In this document: piece after piece, positions 50,429 through 58,926 of the stretch
Position numbering within the stretch: the stretch's first letter is position 1
Layout of the letters: the number at the start of each line of letters is the position of its first letter
Source: Cloacibacillus sp. An23
GTDB taxonomy: Bacteria > Synergistota > Synergistia > Synergistales > Synergistaceae
Reading direction: 5' to 3'
NCBI RefSeq assembly: GCF_002159945.1
Contig: NZ_NFJQ01000014.1
Span: forward strand, 1-60,519
Length of the DNA stretch: 60,519 bases
The notes under the pieces: model-generated
What the model was told of the DNA's origin: nothing
The model's database searches: none
What the model saw: only the letters and a program-made list of their open reading frames with translations
Program-made: the position numbers and the translations under genes

Positions 50429-51742
50429 TCACCGCCGGCGCTTCGTCATGTCCTTCAGCTCCTGGAGCTCGTCCGGCGTTATGTCGCGCGAGAAGTACGA
50501 GCAGTAGACGGAATTGTTCTGGAGCAGCGGCTCGGAGCGCAGGGCGGGGAGTTTTTGCGCGGCGGCCTCGAAGAGCGGCGTTCCGGGAATAGGCGAGAAT
50601 TCCGCGAGTTTCGGCACGCCGCCGTTGTCCCAGACGAAGTTTATCGTATCTTTCACAGACTGTATGTCCTGACCCGGAAGGCCAGCGAGGATGTACGTCT
50701 CGCAGTCTTCGGAGCCGTAGCCCGCCGCGAGCAGATTTTTGACGGCGGAGGCGTATTCCTCGCGCGCGACCTTGCCGGAGCTTTCGCGCGCGATTTCCGG
50801 GTCTATACTTTCGAGCGAGAGGCGTATCGTTTTGAAGTTGCTCCCGGCGAGCGTCTCCGCGCAGCGCGCGTCGATCTGGCGCACGTGAAGGCCGTTCGGC
50901 GTATGCAGCCGCAGCGAGGAGCCGTAACGCGCGGAGAGGGCGCGGCAGAGCGGGTAGAAAAATCCTTCTTCGCCGAGCAGCAGCGCATCGTCGTAAAAAG
51001 CTATGTCGCGCGCGCCGAGCTCCGTCTGGCATTCTATCTCGGCGAGCGCATCTTCCACACTTCTTCTGCGGTAGCGCGGCCACAGCAGGCGCGAGGCGCA
51101 GTAGCCGCACGAGAAGGGACAGCCGAACGACGTCATAGAGACGCCGTAATTCACCGCGCCGTAGAGATCCATCGCCGGATAGGGCGCGGCAGGCTCCGCG
51201 CGTCCGCTCACGACGTAATCCGCGCCGAGGCGGGACGCATGCTCCGGGCAGAGCGAGGCGTAGACGCCGCCTAAGATTATCACGCTTTCGGGGAACAGTT
51301 CGCGCAGCAGCTCTATCGCCCATTTCACGCCGTGATACCAGTAGGTCATGACGGAGGTGAGCAGCACGACGTCGGGCGCGCCGAGGGCCGCGAGCTTCGC
51401 GGCGGCCTTTTCGCGCGCCGGGCCGAAGTGGAAGTAGCGGCGGCGCACCGAAGCGTATGCTTCGGGCTTTTCTATCTCGTGTTTCGCGGTCTTCTGCCGT
51501 CCGAACGTCTTCAGCCCTTCGCGCGCCTCCCACACGCAGTCGAAGAGCGCGACGGAGTTGCGCGCGCGCAGGCTTTGCAGCAGATAGAGCAGGCCGAGCG
51601 GCTTCGACCACAGGTCCATGAAGGCGAAGTCGCGCACGGGCGGATTGACGCCGAGCACGCGCTTTCCCGAAATTTCCACGAGCGCGCCCGCGTCTATGAA
51701 TTTCGACCGGCCGCCGCCGTTTTTCACAAGTTTTATCTCCAC
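50429..51742 (-). CDS. B12-binding-domain radical SAM protein
   Basis: About 437 residues. The N-terminal ~190 residues resemble a cobalamin-binding fold (VLGVNPPVRDFAFMDLWSKP, VVLLTSVMTYWYHGV, VIILGGVYASLCPEH), and the radical SAM barrel follows with CPFSCGYC (C-x3-C-x2-C), FYDDALLLGEEGF and a TIRLSLESID strand. The B12 domain lacks a clear DxHxxG ligand. Such enzymes often methylate unreactive carbons or couple fragments; product unknown. The GTG at 51742 has GGAGG at 11 bp and is chosen over a TTG at 51775. It has no operon partner. Confidence 0.8.
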   Translation of the reverse strand: MEIKLVKNGGGRSKFIDAGALVEISGKRVLGVNPPVRDFAFMDLWSKPLGLLYLLQSLRARNSVALFDCVWEAREGLKTFGRQKTAKHEIEKPEAYASVRRRYFHFGPAREKAAAKLAALGAPDVVLLTSVMTYWYHGVKWAIELLRELFPESVIILGGVYASLCPEHASRLGADYVVSGRAEPAAPYPAMDLYGAVNYGVSMTSFGCPFSCGYCASRLLWPRYRRRSVEDALAEIECQTELGARDIAFYDDALLLGEEGFFYPLCRALSARYGSSLRLHTPNGLHVRQIDARCAETLAGSNFKTIRLSLESIDPEIARESSGKVAREEYASAVKNLLAAGYGSEDCETYILAGLPGQDIQSVKDTINFVWDNGGVPKLAEFSPIPGTPLFEAAAQKLPALRSEPLLQNNSVYCSYFSRDITPDELQELKDMTKRRR

Positions 51743-51809
51743 AGCCCAACGCGCCTCCGTGACGATAAATTTCAAACACGCAGATGAGTTTATCGCAAAC
51801 AGGCGCGCG

Positions 51810-51839
51810 AAAAAAGCCGCGGAGGATTTTTCCCGCGGC
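51810..51839 (-). terminator. Rho-independent terminator of the aldehyde dehydrogenase gene
   Basis: On the minus strand a 7-bp perfect stem (GCCGCGG / CCGCGGC) with a 10-nt A-rich loop is followed by TTTTT, 28 bp after the stop. Confidence 0.8.
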
Positions 51840-51866
51840 CTCTGTCCTGTGATTTTTCCGGAAATT

Positions 51867-53399
51867 TTAGAACTCGAACTTGATGCCCTGCGCGAGCGGC
51901 ATTTCGTGCGAGAAGTTTATCGCGCCGCTCTGGCGGCGCATGTAGCCCTTCCACGCGTCGGAGCCGCATTCGCGCCCGCCGCCGGTCTCCTTTTCTCCGC
52001 CGAAGGCCCCGCCTATCTCCGCGCCGTTGGTGCCGAGGTTGACGTTCGCTATTCCGCAGTCGGAGCCGGAGCAGCTCAGGAACTGTTCGGCCTCGCGGAA
52101 GTCCGTCGTGTATATCGACGACGAGAGCCCGTGAGGCACGCCGTTGTGGATGCGTATGGCTTCGCCGAGCCCGCCCGAGTACGGTATGAGATAGAGTATC
52201 GGGCAGAATTTCTCTTCGCGGACGAGCGGCGCGTCCGCGCTCATTTTGAATATCGCGGGGCTGACGTAGCACGCGCCGAGCTCCGGCAGCGCCGTGCCGC
52301 CGCATAGCAGCTCGCCGCCCTGCGCCTTCGCCTCTTCGACGGCGGCGAGGAAATCTTTCACGACGTTCGCGTCGGCGACGGGGCCGACGTGTACGCCCTC
52401 TTCGAGCGGATTTCCGATTTTCAGCCTGCCGTAGGCCGAAGTCAGCTTCTGCGCCAGCTCTTCATAGCGGCTCTCGTGGACTATGACGCGGCGCGTCGTC
52501 GTGCAGCGCTGACCCGCCGTGCCCGCCGCGCCGAAGACTATGCCGGGGACGGCCTGCTTCATGTCGGCGTGCTCGGTCACGATGCTCGCGTTGTTCCCGC
52601 CGAGTTCGAGAATCGTGCGCCCGAAGCGCCGCGCAACCGCGACGCCGACGTGACGCCCCGTCTCCGTCGAGCCGGTGAACGACACGAGGCGCACGCGCGC
52701 GTCCTCAAGCATCACCTCTCCGACGTCGCGTCCTGAGCCGATGACGAGGTTGAATACGCCTTCGGGCATGCCGTTCTCCGCGAGCACTTCGCAGGCGATT
52801 TTCTGTATCGCAACGGCGCAGAGCGGCGTCTTGCTCGACGGCTTCCATATCACGGTGTCGCCGCAGACGGCGGCGAGCATGGCGTTCCACGACCAGACGG
52901 AGGCCGGGAAATTATAAGCAGTAATTACGGCTATCGGGCCGAGCGGGTGCCACTGCTCCATGAGCCTGTGGCGCGGGCGTTCCGATGGGAATGTCAGCCC
53001 GTAGAGCTGTCGCGAAAGGCCGACCGCGAAGTCGCAGACGTCTATCATCTCCTGCACCTCGCCGAGCCCCTCCTGCAAAATTTTCCCCATCTCCAGGGAG
53101 ACGAGGCGGCCCAGCGCCTCTTTCTTCTCGCGCAGGCGGACGCCTATCTGACGCACTATTTCACCGCGCACCGGGGCGGGGACTTCGCGCCATTTAAGGA
53201 ACGCAGCCTCTGCCGCAGCCGCGGCGCGCTCGTAGTCTTCCCTTCTCGCGCAGCGCACTCGCCCGAGCTCCGAGCCGTCGGCCGGCGAATAGCTGACGAG
53301 CTCCTTCGCGCCATCGGAAGCGAACCATTCCTTTCCCGTAGACACGCCGGGACACGTCCCGGCGACGCCGAGGCTTTCGAGCCAAGAATTTTTGTCCAT
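51867..53399 (-). CDS. ALDH7-type (aminoadipate-semialdehyde) aldehyde dehydrogenase
   Basis: A 510-residue NAD-dependent aldehyde dehydrogenase. It has ITAYNFPASVWSWN, the glutamate strand LELGGNNA, the catalytic cysteine in TAGQRCTTTRR and the family-specific C-terminus IGGAFGGEKETGGGRECGSD. This matches antiquitin/ALDH7, which oxidises alpha-aminoadipate semialdehyde and related semialdehydes, so lysine or amine catabolism is a reasonable guess. A strong ribosome site (AAGGAGG) precedes the ATG. It is divergent from a FadR-type regulator with an operator-like GTCTGAC near its own promoter. Confidence 0.9.
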   Translation of the reverse strand: MDKNSWLESLGVAGTCPGVSTGKEWFASDGAKELVSYSPADGSELGRVRCARREDYERAAAAAEAAFLKWREVPAPVRGEIVRQIGVRLREKKEALGRLVSLEMGKILQEGLGEVQEMIDVCDFAVGLSRQLYGLTFPSERPRHRLMEQWHPLGPIAVITAYNFPASVWSWNAMLAAVCGDTVIWKPSSKTPLCAVAIQKIACEVLAENGMPEGVFNLVIGSGRDVGEVMLEDARVRLVSFTGSTETGRHVGVAVARRFGRTILELGGNNASIVTEHADMKQAVPGIVFGAAGTAGQRCTTTRRVIVHESRYEELAQKLTSAYGRLKIGNPLEEGVHVGPVADANVVKDFLAAVEEAKAQGGELLCGGTALPELGACYVSPAIFKMSADAPLVREEKFCPILYLIPYSGGLGEAIRIHNGVPHGLSSSIYTTDFREAEQFLSCSGSDCGIANVNLGTNGAEIGGAFGGEKETGGGRECGSDAWKGYMRRQSGAINFSHEMPLAQGIKFEF

Positions 53400-53489
53400 T
53401 GCAGTTTTTCCTCCTTCGTTTCTGTAATACGGGATAAATACGGACGGCGGGCCGTCTCTTCAAAACTTTTGCGAAAAAAGCTTCGTTGT

Positions 53490-53496
53490 GTCTGAC
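53490..53496. promoter_or_regulatory. GTCTGAC operator-like site 1
   Basis: GTCTGAC (GTC-N-GAC palindrome) lies 6 bp downstream of the -10 of the aldehyde dehydrogenase promoter, near the expected transcription start. The core matches operators of FCD-type GntR regulators. Confidence 0.5.
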
Positions 53497-53502
53497 TGCC
53501 AA

Positions 53503-53531
53503 AATCTATCACATTCACCATTTTATTACAA
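53503..53531 (-). promoter_or_regulatory. Candidate promoter of the aldehyde dehydrogenase gene
   Basis: On the minus strand TTGTAA (53531-53526) and TAGATT (53508-53503) are spaced by 17 bp. Operator-like site 1 begins 6 bp further downstream. Confidence 0.5.
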
Positions 53532-53640
53532 CTTAGTTGCATTAAATGATTGCGCCGCGAAAAAATCACTTTTGTCCTTAATTCGGCGTTATTGTCCGCA
53601 GCCGCGACGCGTGCGCGGGAAAGCAGAAGTGCGGCGAAAT

Positions 53641-53670
53641 TTGACTACCGGTCTGACAATATGTGATAAT
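53641..53670 (+). promoter_or_regulatory. Candidate promoter toward the FadR-type gene
   Basis: TTGACT and GATAAT with an 18-bp spacer; operator-like site 2 lies inside the spacer, where a bound repressor would block RNA polymerase. Confidence 0.55.
53651..53657. promoter_or_regulatory. GTCTGAC operator-like site 2
   Basis: Second copy of GTCTGAC, in context CGGTCTGACAA, between -35 and -10 of the promoter at 53641-53670. Confidence 0.55.
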
Positions 53671-53759
53671 CAGAGCAAGTTATGCGCATCATTATTTTTG
53701 CACGCGGAGCGCAGCGCGGAAACGAACGGGAGAAAACCGGGGGAAAGAGAGAAAAAACG

Positions 53760-53766
53760 GTCTGAC
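53760..53766. promoter_or_regulatory. GTCTGAC operator-like site 3
   Basis: Third copy, in context CGGTCTGACAG, 109 bp from site 2. Spacing of about ten helical turns would allow looping (inference). Confidence 0.45.
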
Positions 53767-53857
53767 AGAGAGATTTTAGAGGTTCTTCACAATGTGTGAG
53801 ACGCATAACGCGCAAGCATTTGGCGCTAATTTTAGAATTATTTAGAAAATATTTTAA

Positions 53858-53905
53858 GGGTTGCGCAGTCTGCCAGAAAGTAGTATATAGTAGACTGGGC
53901 AACCC
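53858..53905. promoter_or_regulatory. 14-bp inverted repeat around the proximal fadR-like promoter
   Basis: GGGTTGCGCAGTCT (53858-53871) and AGACTGGGCAACCC (53892-53905) are inverted copies with one mismatch, separated by 20 bp. They enclose a promoter-like pair, TTGCGC (53861-53866) and TATATA (53884-53889), with 17-bp spacing. An autoregulatory operator or a leader hairpin are both possible. Confidence 0.55.
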
Positions 53906-53925
53906 AGTTAGGAGGTTTGTTCACA

Positions 53926-54624
53926 ATGATGGAATCACCCGTTAAGACGACAAGGATATACGAGAAGGTTGTGGAGAAGCTCAAGGAGGAAATAGCGGAC
54001 GGGCGTCTGCTCCCCGGCGACCCGCTCCCCTCGGAGCGCCAGCTTATGGAGACTTTCGGCGTGAGCCGCAGTTCGCTGCGCGAGGCCTTCCGAGTTATGG
54101 AGCTGCTCGGCCTTATCGAGTCGATAGCGGGCAAGGGGCGTTTCGTGCGCCAGCCCCGCGTTCTGTCTGAGGAGAAGGCGGGGCGGATACAGCTTGAGGA
54201 TTCCGCGATTCTCGAGCTGATGGAGGCGCGCCGCATCCTCGACCCCGCCATCGCCGGCGAGAGCGCGATGCGCGCGACGCCGTCCGACCTAATGCGGCTG
54301 CTGCGCGTCATCACGGCTACGGAGGACCGCCTGGCGCGCCCTCAGGACCGCGCGCAGGCGGATTTCGACTTTCATCTCGTGCTCGCCGAGGCGACGCACA
54401 ATTTTGTGTTCGTCAACATCACTCGCATGAATTTCGATTTGATACTCGCGACGCACGAGAGGATATACAATCTGCTCGACGACAAGGACGCTTTTCTCAA
54501 CGAGCACAGAAACATGTACGACGCGATACTCGACCACGACGCCGAGCGCGCGCGGGAGGCCGCGTCGCGCCACATAGACAGGATATACCGCACGCTGCAC
54601 AGAGGAATAGCGGCGGGCGAATAA
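53926..54624 (+). CDS. FadR/FCD-family GntR transcriptional regulator
   Basis: A 232-residue regulator with an N-terminal winged helix (DPLPSERQLMETFGVSRSSL, then FRVMELLGLIE) and a C-terminal all-helical FCD ligand domain, whose metal residues include D/H positions in ADFDFHLVLAEATHN and a final HIDRIYRTLH. Ligands of the family are usually small organic acids. The ATG at 53926 has TTAGGAGG 10 bp upstream. It starts the gene set for aconitase-like enzymes and is divergent from the aldehyde dehydrogenase gene, both of which it may control. Confidence 0.9.
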   Translation: MMESPVKTTRIYEKVVEKLKEEIADGRLLPGDPLPSERQLMETFGVSRSSLREAFRVMELLGLIESIAGKGRFVRQPRVLSEEKAGRIQLEDSAILELMEARRILDPAIAGESAMRATPSDLMRLLRVITATEDRLARPQDRAQADFDFHLVLAEATHNFVFVNITRMNFDLILATHERIYNLLDDKDAFLNEHRNMYDAILDHDAERAREAASRHIDRIYRTLHRGIAAGE

Positions 54625-54660
54625 ATAAAAACGAAAGAGACTACGCGGGAGGATGAGGTT

Positions 54661-55221
54661 ATGAAAGAGAAGATCAGAGAGCTGTTTCCCGAAATCGAGT
54701 GGATTCACGACGAGAAGATGCGCGAGAACACGCTCGCCGCTATCGAGGACGGACTGAAATCCGGCGGCTGGGAGCCCGAGGATATGGCGAAGATTCCCTT
54801 CACGCTCCTCATTCCCAACTGCCCGTTCAGCTACCTCGACCACGTGCGCGGCGTTACGCGCATAGCGAAGCTGGCGATGGACGAGTTCAACGCGATATAC
54901 GCGGCGCGTGACGCGAAGTACAGGATGGACAACGACCTGCTCGTCGCTGGCGCGCTGCTGCACGACGTCGGCAAGCTCGTCGAGTATGAGAAGACCCCGG
55001 CGGGCGAGACGGTTAAATCGCGCTGCGGAAAGAATCTGCGCCATCCGTTCTCCGGCACGGTCATCGCGCTGCGCAACGGCCTGCCGGACGAGGTGGGGCA
55101 CATCATAGCGAACCACGCCCACGAGGGCGACGGCACTCTGCGCAGCCCTGAGGCGGTCGTCGTTAATAAGGCGGATTTCATCAATTTCGAGTCTATCAAG
55201 TCGTTCCTCGGAATGAAATAA
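54661..55221 (+). CDS. HD-domain phosphohydrolase-like protein
   Basis: A 186-residue protein with the HD metal motif ALLHDVGKLVEYE, an upstream histidine in SYLDHVRGV and a later HIIANHAHEGDG. This is the small-molecule phosphohydrolase or nucleotidase type of HD domain. It lies between the FadR-type regulator (36 bp) and the first aconitase-type gene (37 bp) and is probably in the same transcript. Why an HD protein accompanies hydratases is not clear. Confidence 0.8.
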   Translation: MKEKIRELFPEIEWIHDEKMRENTLAAIEDGLKSGGWEPEDMAKIPFTLLIPNCPFSYLDHVRGVTRIAKLAMDEFNAIYAARDAKYRMDNDLLVAGALLHDVGKLVEYEKTPAGETVKSRCGKNLRHPFSGTVIALRNGLPDEVGHIIANHAHEGDGTLRSPEAVVVNKADFINFESIKSFLGMK

Positions 55222-55258
55222 AAATCTTACGCGAGACTTACGGAGGGAGAGACAGGCA

Positions 55259-56539
55259 ATGGGCAAGACGTCGATAATGAAAATCATGGAGCGCGCCTCG
55301 GGCCATCCCGTGAAGGTCGGGGACCGCGTCTGGTGCAAAATAGACTGGGCGACCTGCCGCGACTTCGGCGGCGCAAACGTCGTTCTCCAGTTTGAGAAAG
55401 AAATGGGAAAAGACGCGAAGGTCTGGGACCCCGACAAGCTCGCCTTCACCTTCGACCTTCAGGCCCCGGCGCACTCTGAGAAGGTCGCGGCCAACCAGAA
55501 GATAATCCGCGAGTTCTGCAAGCGCCAGGGCGTAACGCGCCTCTTCGACATCAACCACGGCATCGGCCAGCACGTCATGCTCGAGGCCGGAATGATAAAG
55601 CCGGGCGACGTCGTCCTCGGCACCGACAGCCACATGAACCTGCTCGGCGCGGTCGGCGCGTTCGCGACCGGCGTCGGCAACTCCGACATAGCCGCCTCGT
55701 ACATCGCGGGCATCAACTGGTTCCGCGTGCCGGAGACGATGAAGATAGAGGTCACGGGCAAATTCAAGAAGGGCGTCTGCATGAGAGACCTTCTGACGAA
55801 GATAATCGGCGACCTCGGCGCGGGCGGCATGGACTTCCTCGCGGTTGAGTTCGTAGGCGAGACGATAGACAACGCGACGCTCGCCGAGCGGTTGACGCTC
55901 TGCTCGATGGTCACAGAGATGAGCGGCAAGGTGCCTCTCATCATGCCGAACGGCGACGTTCTGAAATGGCTCGTCGAGCGCGCAGGGCCGGAGGTCGAAA
56001 CGCTCGCGAAAGAGCTTAAGGCCGACCCGGACGCCGAGTACTGCCGCGTGCTGCACTACAACGTGAACGATCTCGAGCCTATGGCATCGTGCCCGGACGC
56101 GCCGGACAACGTGAAGCCGGTGAGCGAGATAGCCGGGACGCACGTAGACCAGGTGCATATCGGCTCATGCTCGAACGGGCGCTACGAGGACATAAAGGCC
56201 GCGCACGACGTGCTGATGGCGGGCGGAGGCAAGGTCAGCCCGACGGTGCGCACGATAATCACGCCGGCGACGACGGAGGTACAGCTCCGCTGCGTCGAAG
56301 AGGGCATGGCGGCGGACTTCCTCAAGGCCGGGATAGTGTTCACGAATCCGACATGTTCGCTCTGCACCGCCGAGCACTACGGCGCGATGCCGTCCGGCGA
56401 CGTCGGCTGCTCGACGACGAACCGCAACTTCATCGGCAAGGTCGGCAAGGGAAGCCACACGTACCTCATGAGCCCGATGACGGCGATGGCTACTGCGGTC
56501 AAGGGCGTCATAGCCGACCCGAGAGAGATACTCAAGTAG
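55259..56539 (+). CDS. Aconitase/isopropylmalate isomerase-type large subunit, first set
   Basis: A 426-residue LeuC/HacA-type protein. Fe-S ligands are visible in IGSCSNGRYED and TNPTCSLCTAEHYG, and substrate loops in GTDSHMNLLGAVGAFATGVG and STTNRNFIGKVGKGSH. It dehydrates and rehydrates a 2- or 3-hydroxy-tricarboxylate or dicarboxylate. It differs clearly from the second set encoded downstream (for example GTDSHMN versus GSDSHTC), so the two have different substrates. Aconitase, homoaconitase, 2,3-dimethylmalate dehydratase and isopropylmalate isomerase are candidates. Confidence 0.85.
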   Translation: MGKTSIMKIMERASGHPVKVGDRVWCKIDWATCRDFGGANVVLQFEKEMGKDAKVWDPDKLAFTFDLQAPAHSEKVAANQKIIREFCKRQGVTRLFDINHGIGQHVMLEAGMIKPGDVVLGTDSHMNLLGAVGAFATGVGNSDIAASYIAGINWFRVPETMKIEVTGKFKKGVCMRDLLTKIIGDLGAGGMDFLAVEFVGETIDNATLAERLTLCSMVTEMSGKVPLIMPNGDVLKWLVERAGPEVETLAKELKADPDAEYCRVLHYNVNDLEPMASCPDAPDNVKPVSEIAGTHVDQVHIGSCSNGRYEDIKAAHDVLMAGGGKVSPTVRTIITPATTEVQLRCVEEGMAADFLKAGIVFTNPTCSLCTAEHYGAMPSGDVGCSTTNRNFIGKVGKGSHTYLMSPMTAMATAVKGVIADPREILK

Positions 56540-56554
56540 AGGAGGAAGAGCGTT

Positions 56555-57082
56555 ATGGGCGAAATCTTAAAAGGCAGAGCGTGGGTATTCAGCGACGACG
56601 TAGACACCGACCTCATCTACCACAATAAATATCTCGCGGAGACGGACCCGAAGAACATGCCGCAGTACGCGTTCGAGTACTATCCCGGCAAGGAGAATTT
56701 CGCGAAGGAAGTAAAACCGGGCGATTTCGTCGTCGCGGGCAAGAACTTCGGCTGCGGCTCGAGCCGCGAGCACGCCGTCTACTGCCTCGAATACGCCGGC
56801 GTCCCGTGCGTCCTCGCAGAGACGTGCAGCCGCATCTATTACAGGAACGCCATCAACAACGGCTATCCCGTCCTCTTCGTCAAGGGGCTTTCCGACGCCA
56901 TCAAGGCGGGGAAGATAAAGGACGGAGACCAGCTCGAGGTCGAGCTCTCGACCGGGACTATAAAGGACGCGACGAACGGCGAGACCTTCCACGGCGACGC
57001 CGTGAGCAATCTGGAGAACGACATAATGAAGGCCGGCGGCCTCATGAACTACATGAAGGCCAAGGTCGCGGCGGAGAAATAG
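56555..57082 (+). CDS. Aconitase/isopropylmalate isomerase-type small subunit, first set
   Basis: A 175-residue LeuD-type swivel domain with SDDVDTDLIYHNKYL at the start and the substrate loop NFGCGSSREHAVYCLEYAGV. It pairs with the large subunit encoded 15 bp upstream. The loop YLAETDPKNMPQYAFE at residues ~25-40 is in the part of small subunits that sets substrate choice; I cannot assign specificity from it. Confidence 0.85.
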   Translation: MGEILKGRAWVFSDDVDTDLIYHNKYLAETDPKNMPQYAFEYYPGKENFAKEVKPGDFVVAGKNFGCGSSREHAVYCLEYAGVPCVLAETCSRIYYRNAINNGYPVLFVKGLSDAIKAGKIKDGDQLEVELSTGTIKDATNGETFHGDAVSNLENDIMKAGGLMNYMKAKVAAEK

Positions 57083-57105
57083 CCGCGCGGAAGGAGGAGA
57101 CGAAC

Positions 57106-58362
57106 ATGGGGAAGACATTCGCTGAAAAGGTCCTGGGCAGAGCCGCCGGATACGAAGTGAAGGCGAACGAGGTCGTCACGGTCGAGCCGGACGTCTGCAT
57201 GAGCCACGACAACGGCGGCCCGATTTCACGCACGTTTAAGAAGATAGGCGTCGAAAAGGTCAAGTATCCCGAGCGCATCTGCTTCGTCCTCGACCACGCA
57301 GTCCCCGCTCCGACGAGCGCGCACGCCGTCAACCACAAGGAGGTGCGCGAGTTCGCCGCGGAGCAGGGCATCCCGCACCTTTACGACATAATGAGCGGCG
57401 GCGGCGTATGCCACCAGAAGATATGCGAAGAGGGCTACGCGCTCCCCGGCCTCGTGATGGTCGGCAGCGACAGCCACACCTGCACCTACGGCGCCTACGG
57501 AGCTTTCTCGACCGGGATAGGCCGCTCGGAGATGGCCGCGGTCTGGGCCACGGGAAAAATATGGTTCAAGGTGCCGGAGAGCATGAAAGTCGTAGTCACC
57601 GGCAAATTCAAGCCCGGCGTATCGACGAAGGACTTCATCCTGAAACTCATCGGCGACGTCAAGGCCGACGGCGCGGACTACATGAGCGTCGAATTCCACG
57701 GGCCGGGCATCGAGGACATGAGCATTTCCGAGCGCATGACGATATGCAACATGGGCATCGAATTCGGCGCGAAGAACGCCGTCTGCAAGCCCGACCAGAA
57801 AGTGCTCGACGCGATAAAGGGCAAGGAAAAATATTCAAACTGGGAGTGCATCTGGGCCGACGGCGACGCGGTCTACGCGAAGGAAGTCCACTACGACCTC
57901 GGCGACATAGAGCCCTGCGTCGCGAAGCCGCACACAGTGGACAACTGGGCTCCGGTGAGCGAAGTCAAGGGGACGAAGATACACGAGGCGTTCCTCGGCT
58001 CCTGCACCAACGGGCGTATAGAGGACCTGCGCCTCGCCGCCGGAATCCTCAAAGACAAGAAAGTAGCCGTCCGTACCGTCGTCATACCGGCGTCGTGGAT
58101 AGTCTACCGCCAGGCGATGCGCGAAGGCGTCCTCGACACGCTGCTCGACGCGGGGTGCGTGATATGCAACCCGGGCTGCGGCCCCTGCATGGGCAACCAC
58201 GAAGGCATCCTCGCGCCCGGCGAAACGGCAATAAGCACGGCCAACAGGAACTTCAAGGGCCGCATGGGCGACAAGGACAGCTTCATCTATCTCGCAAGCC
58301 CGATGACGGTCGCGGCTTCCGCGATAAAAGGCGAAATAACAGACCCGAGGGAGGCGCTATAA
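57106..58362 (+). CDS. Aconitase/isopropylmalate isomerase-type large subunit, second set
   Basis: A 418-residue LeuC-type subunit with GSDSHTCTYGAYGAFSTGIG, GSCTNGRIEDLRLAA and CNPGCGPCMGNHEG as Fe-S and substrate motifs, all intact. It conforms more closely to standard bacterial LeuC/homoaconitase sequences than the first set. The ATG at 57106 has AAGGAGGAG and follows the first small subunit by 23 bp. Given the isocitrate dehydrogenase-like and citrate lyase genes that follow, aconitase activity is plausible for one of the two sets. Confidence 0.85.
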   Translation: MGKTFAEKVLGRAAGYEVKANEVVTVEPDVCMSHDNGGPISRTFKKIGVEKVKYPERICFVLDHAVPAPTSAHAVNHKEVREFAAEQGIPHLYDIMSGGGVCHQKICEEGYALPGLVMVGSDSHTCTYGAYGAFSTGIGRSEMAAVWATGKIWFKVPESMKVVVTGKFKPGVSTKDFILKLIGDVKADGADYMSVEFHGPGIEDMSISERMTICNMGIEFGAKNAVCKPDQKVLDAIKGKEKYSNWECIWADGDAVYAKEVHYDLGDIEPCVAKPHTVDNWAPVSEVKGTKIHEAFLGSCTNGRIEDLRLAAGILKDKKVAVRTVVIPASWIVYRQAMREGVLDTLLDAGCVICNPGCGPCMGNHEGILAPGETAISTANRNFKGRMGDKDSFIYLASPMTVAASAIKGEITDPREAL

Positions 58363-58363
58363 G

Positions 58364-58849
58364 ATGGGCAGAGTTTGGAAATACGGCGACGACGTCAACA
58401 CCGACGTTATATTCCCGGGCAAATACACCTACACGATAAAGGAGCGCTCCGAGATGGCGGAGCACGCCTGCGAGGATCTCGACCCGGAATTTACCAAGAA
58501 CGCGAAGCCCGGCGACATAATAGTCGCGGGCAAGAACTGGGGCTGCGGCTCAAGCCGCGAGCAAGCGGCGATATGCCTTAAGGAGCGCGGCATCGCGGCA
58601 ATAGTCGCGAAGAGCTTCGCGCGCATACACTACCGCAACTGCCTCAACGAAGGGCTCGCGACGATAGTCTGCCCCGAAGCCTGCGACGAGCTTAAGATGG
58701 GCGACGAGGCCGAGATAGATTTCAAGCGCGGCGTGATAAAGGCCAACGGCAAAGAATACCCGTTCCCGCCGTACCCGGAGTTCGTTCAGGGGCTCATAAA
58801 CGACGGCGGACTCATCCCGCACGTCAAGAAAGAGCTGGGACTGGCGTAA
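58364..58849 (+). CDS. Aconitase/isopropylmalate isomerase-type small subunit, second set
   Basis: A 161-residue LeuD-type protein with YGDDVNTDVIFPGKYTYTI and NWGCGSSREQAAICLKERGI. It starts 1 bp after the second large subunit ends, so the two are translationally coupled. Short form typical of archaeal-type isopropylmalate isomerase/homoaconitase small subunits. Confidence 0.85.
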   Translation: MGRVWKYGDDVNTDVIFPGKYTYTIKERSEMAEHACEDLDPEFTKNAKPGDIIVAGKNWGCGSSREQAAICLKERGIAAIVAKSFARIHYRNCLNEGLATIVCPEACDELKMGDEAEIDFKRGVIKANGKEYPFPPYPEFVQGLINDGGLIPHVKKELGLA

Positions 58850-58926
58850 ACAAAAAAGCGGAGCGCGCCGCCCGGCCGCGGGCGGCGGCCCGGCATGAGA
58901 TAAAGAATAACAGAGGAGGAACAGAA

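Noticed and set aside
53488-53799. 103-residue frame across the divergent regulatory gap
   Set aside because: It overlaps the promoters and operator-like sites, has no ribosome site and no recognisable domain.
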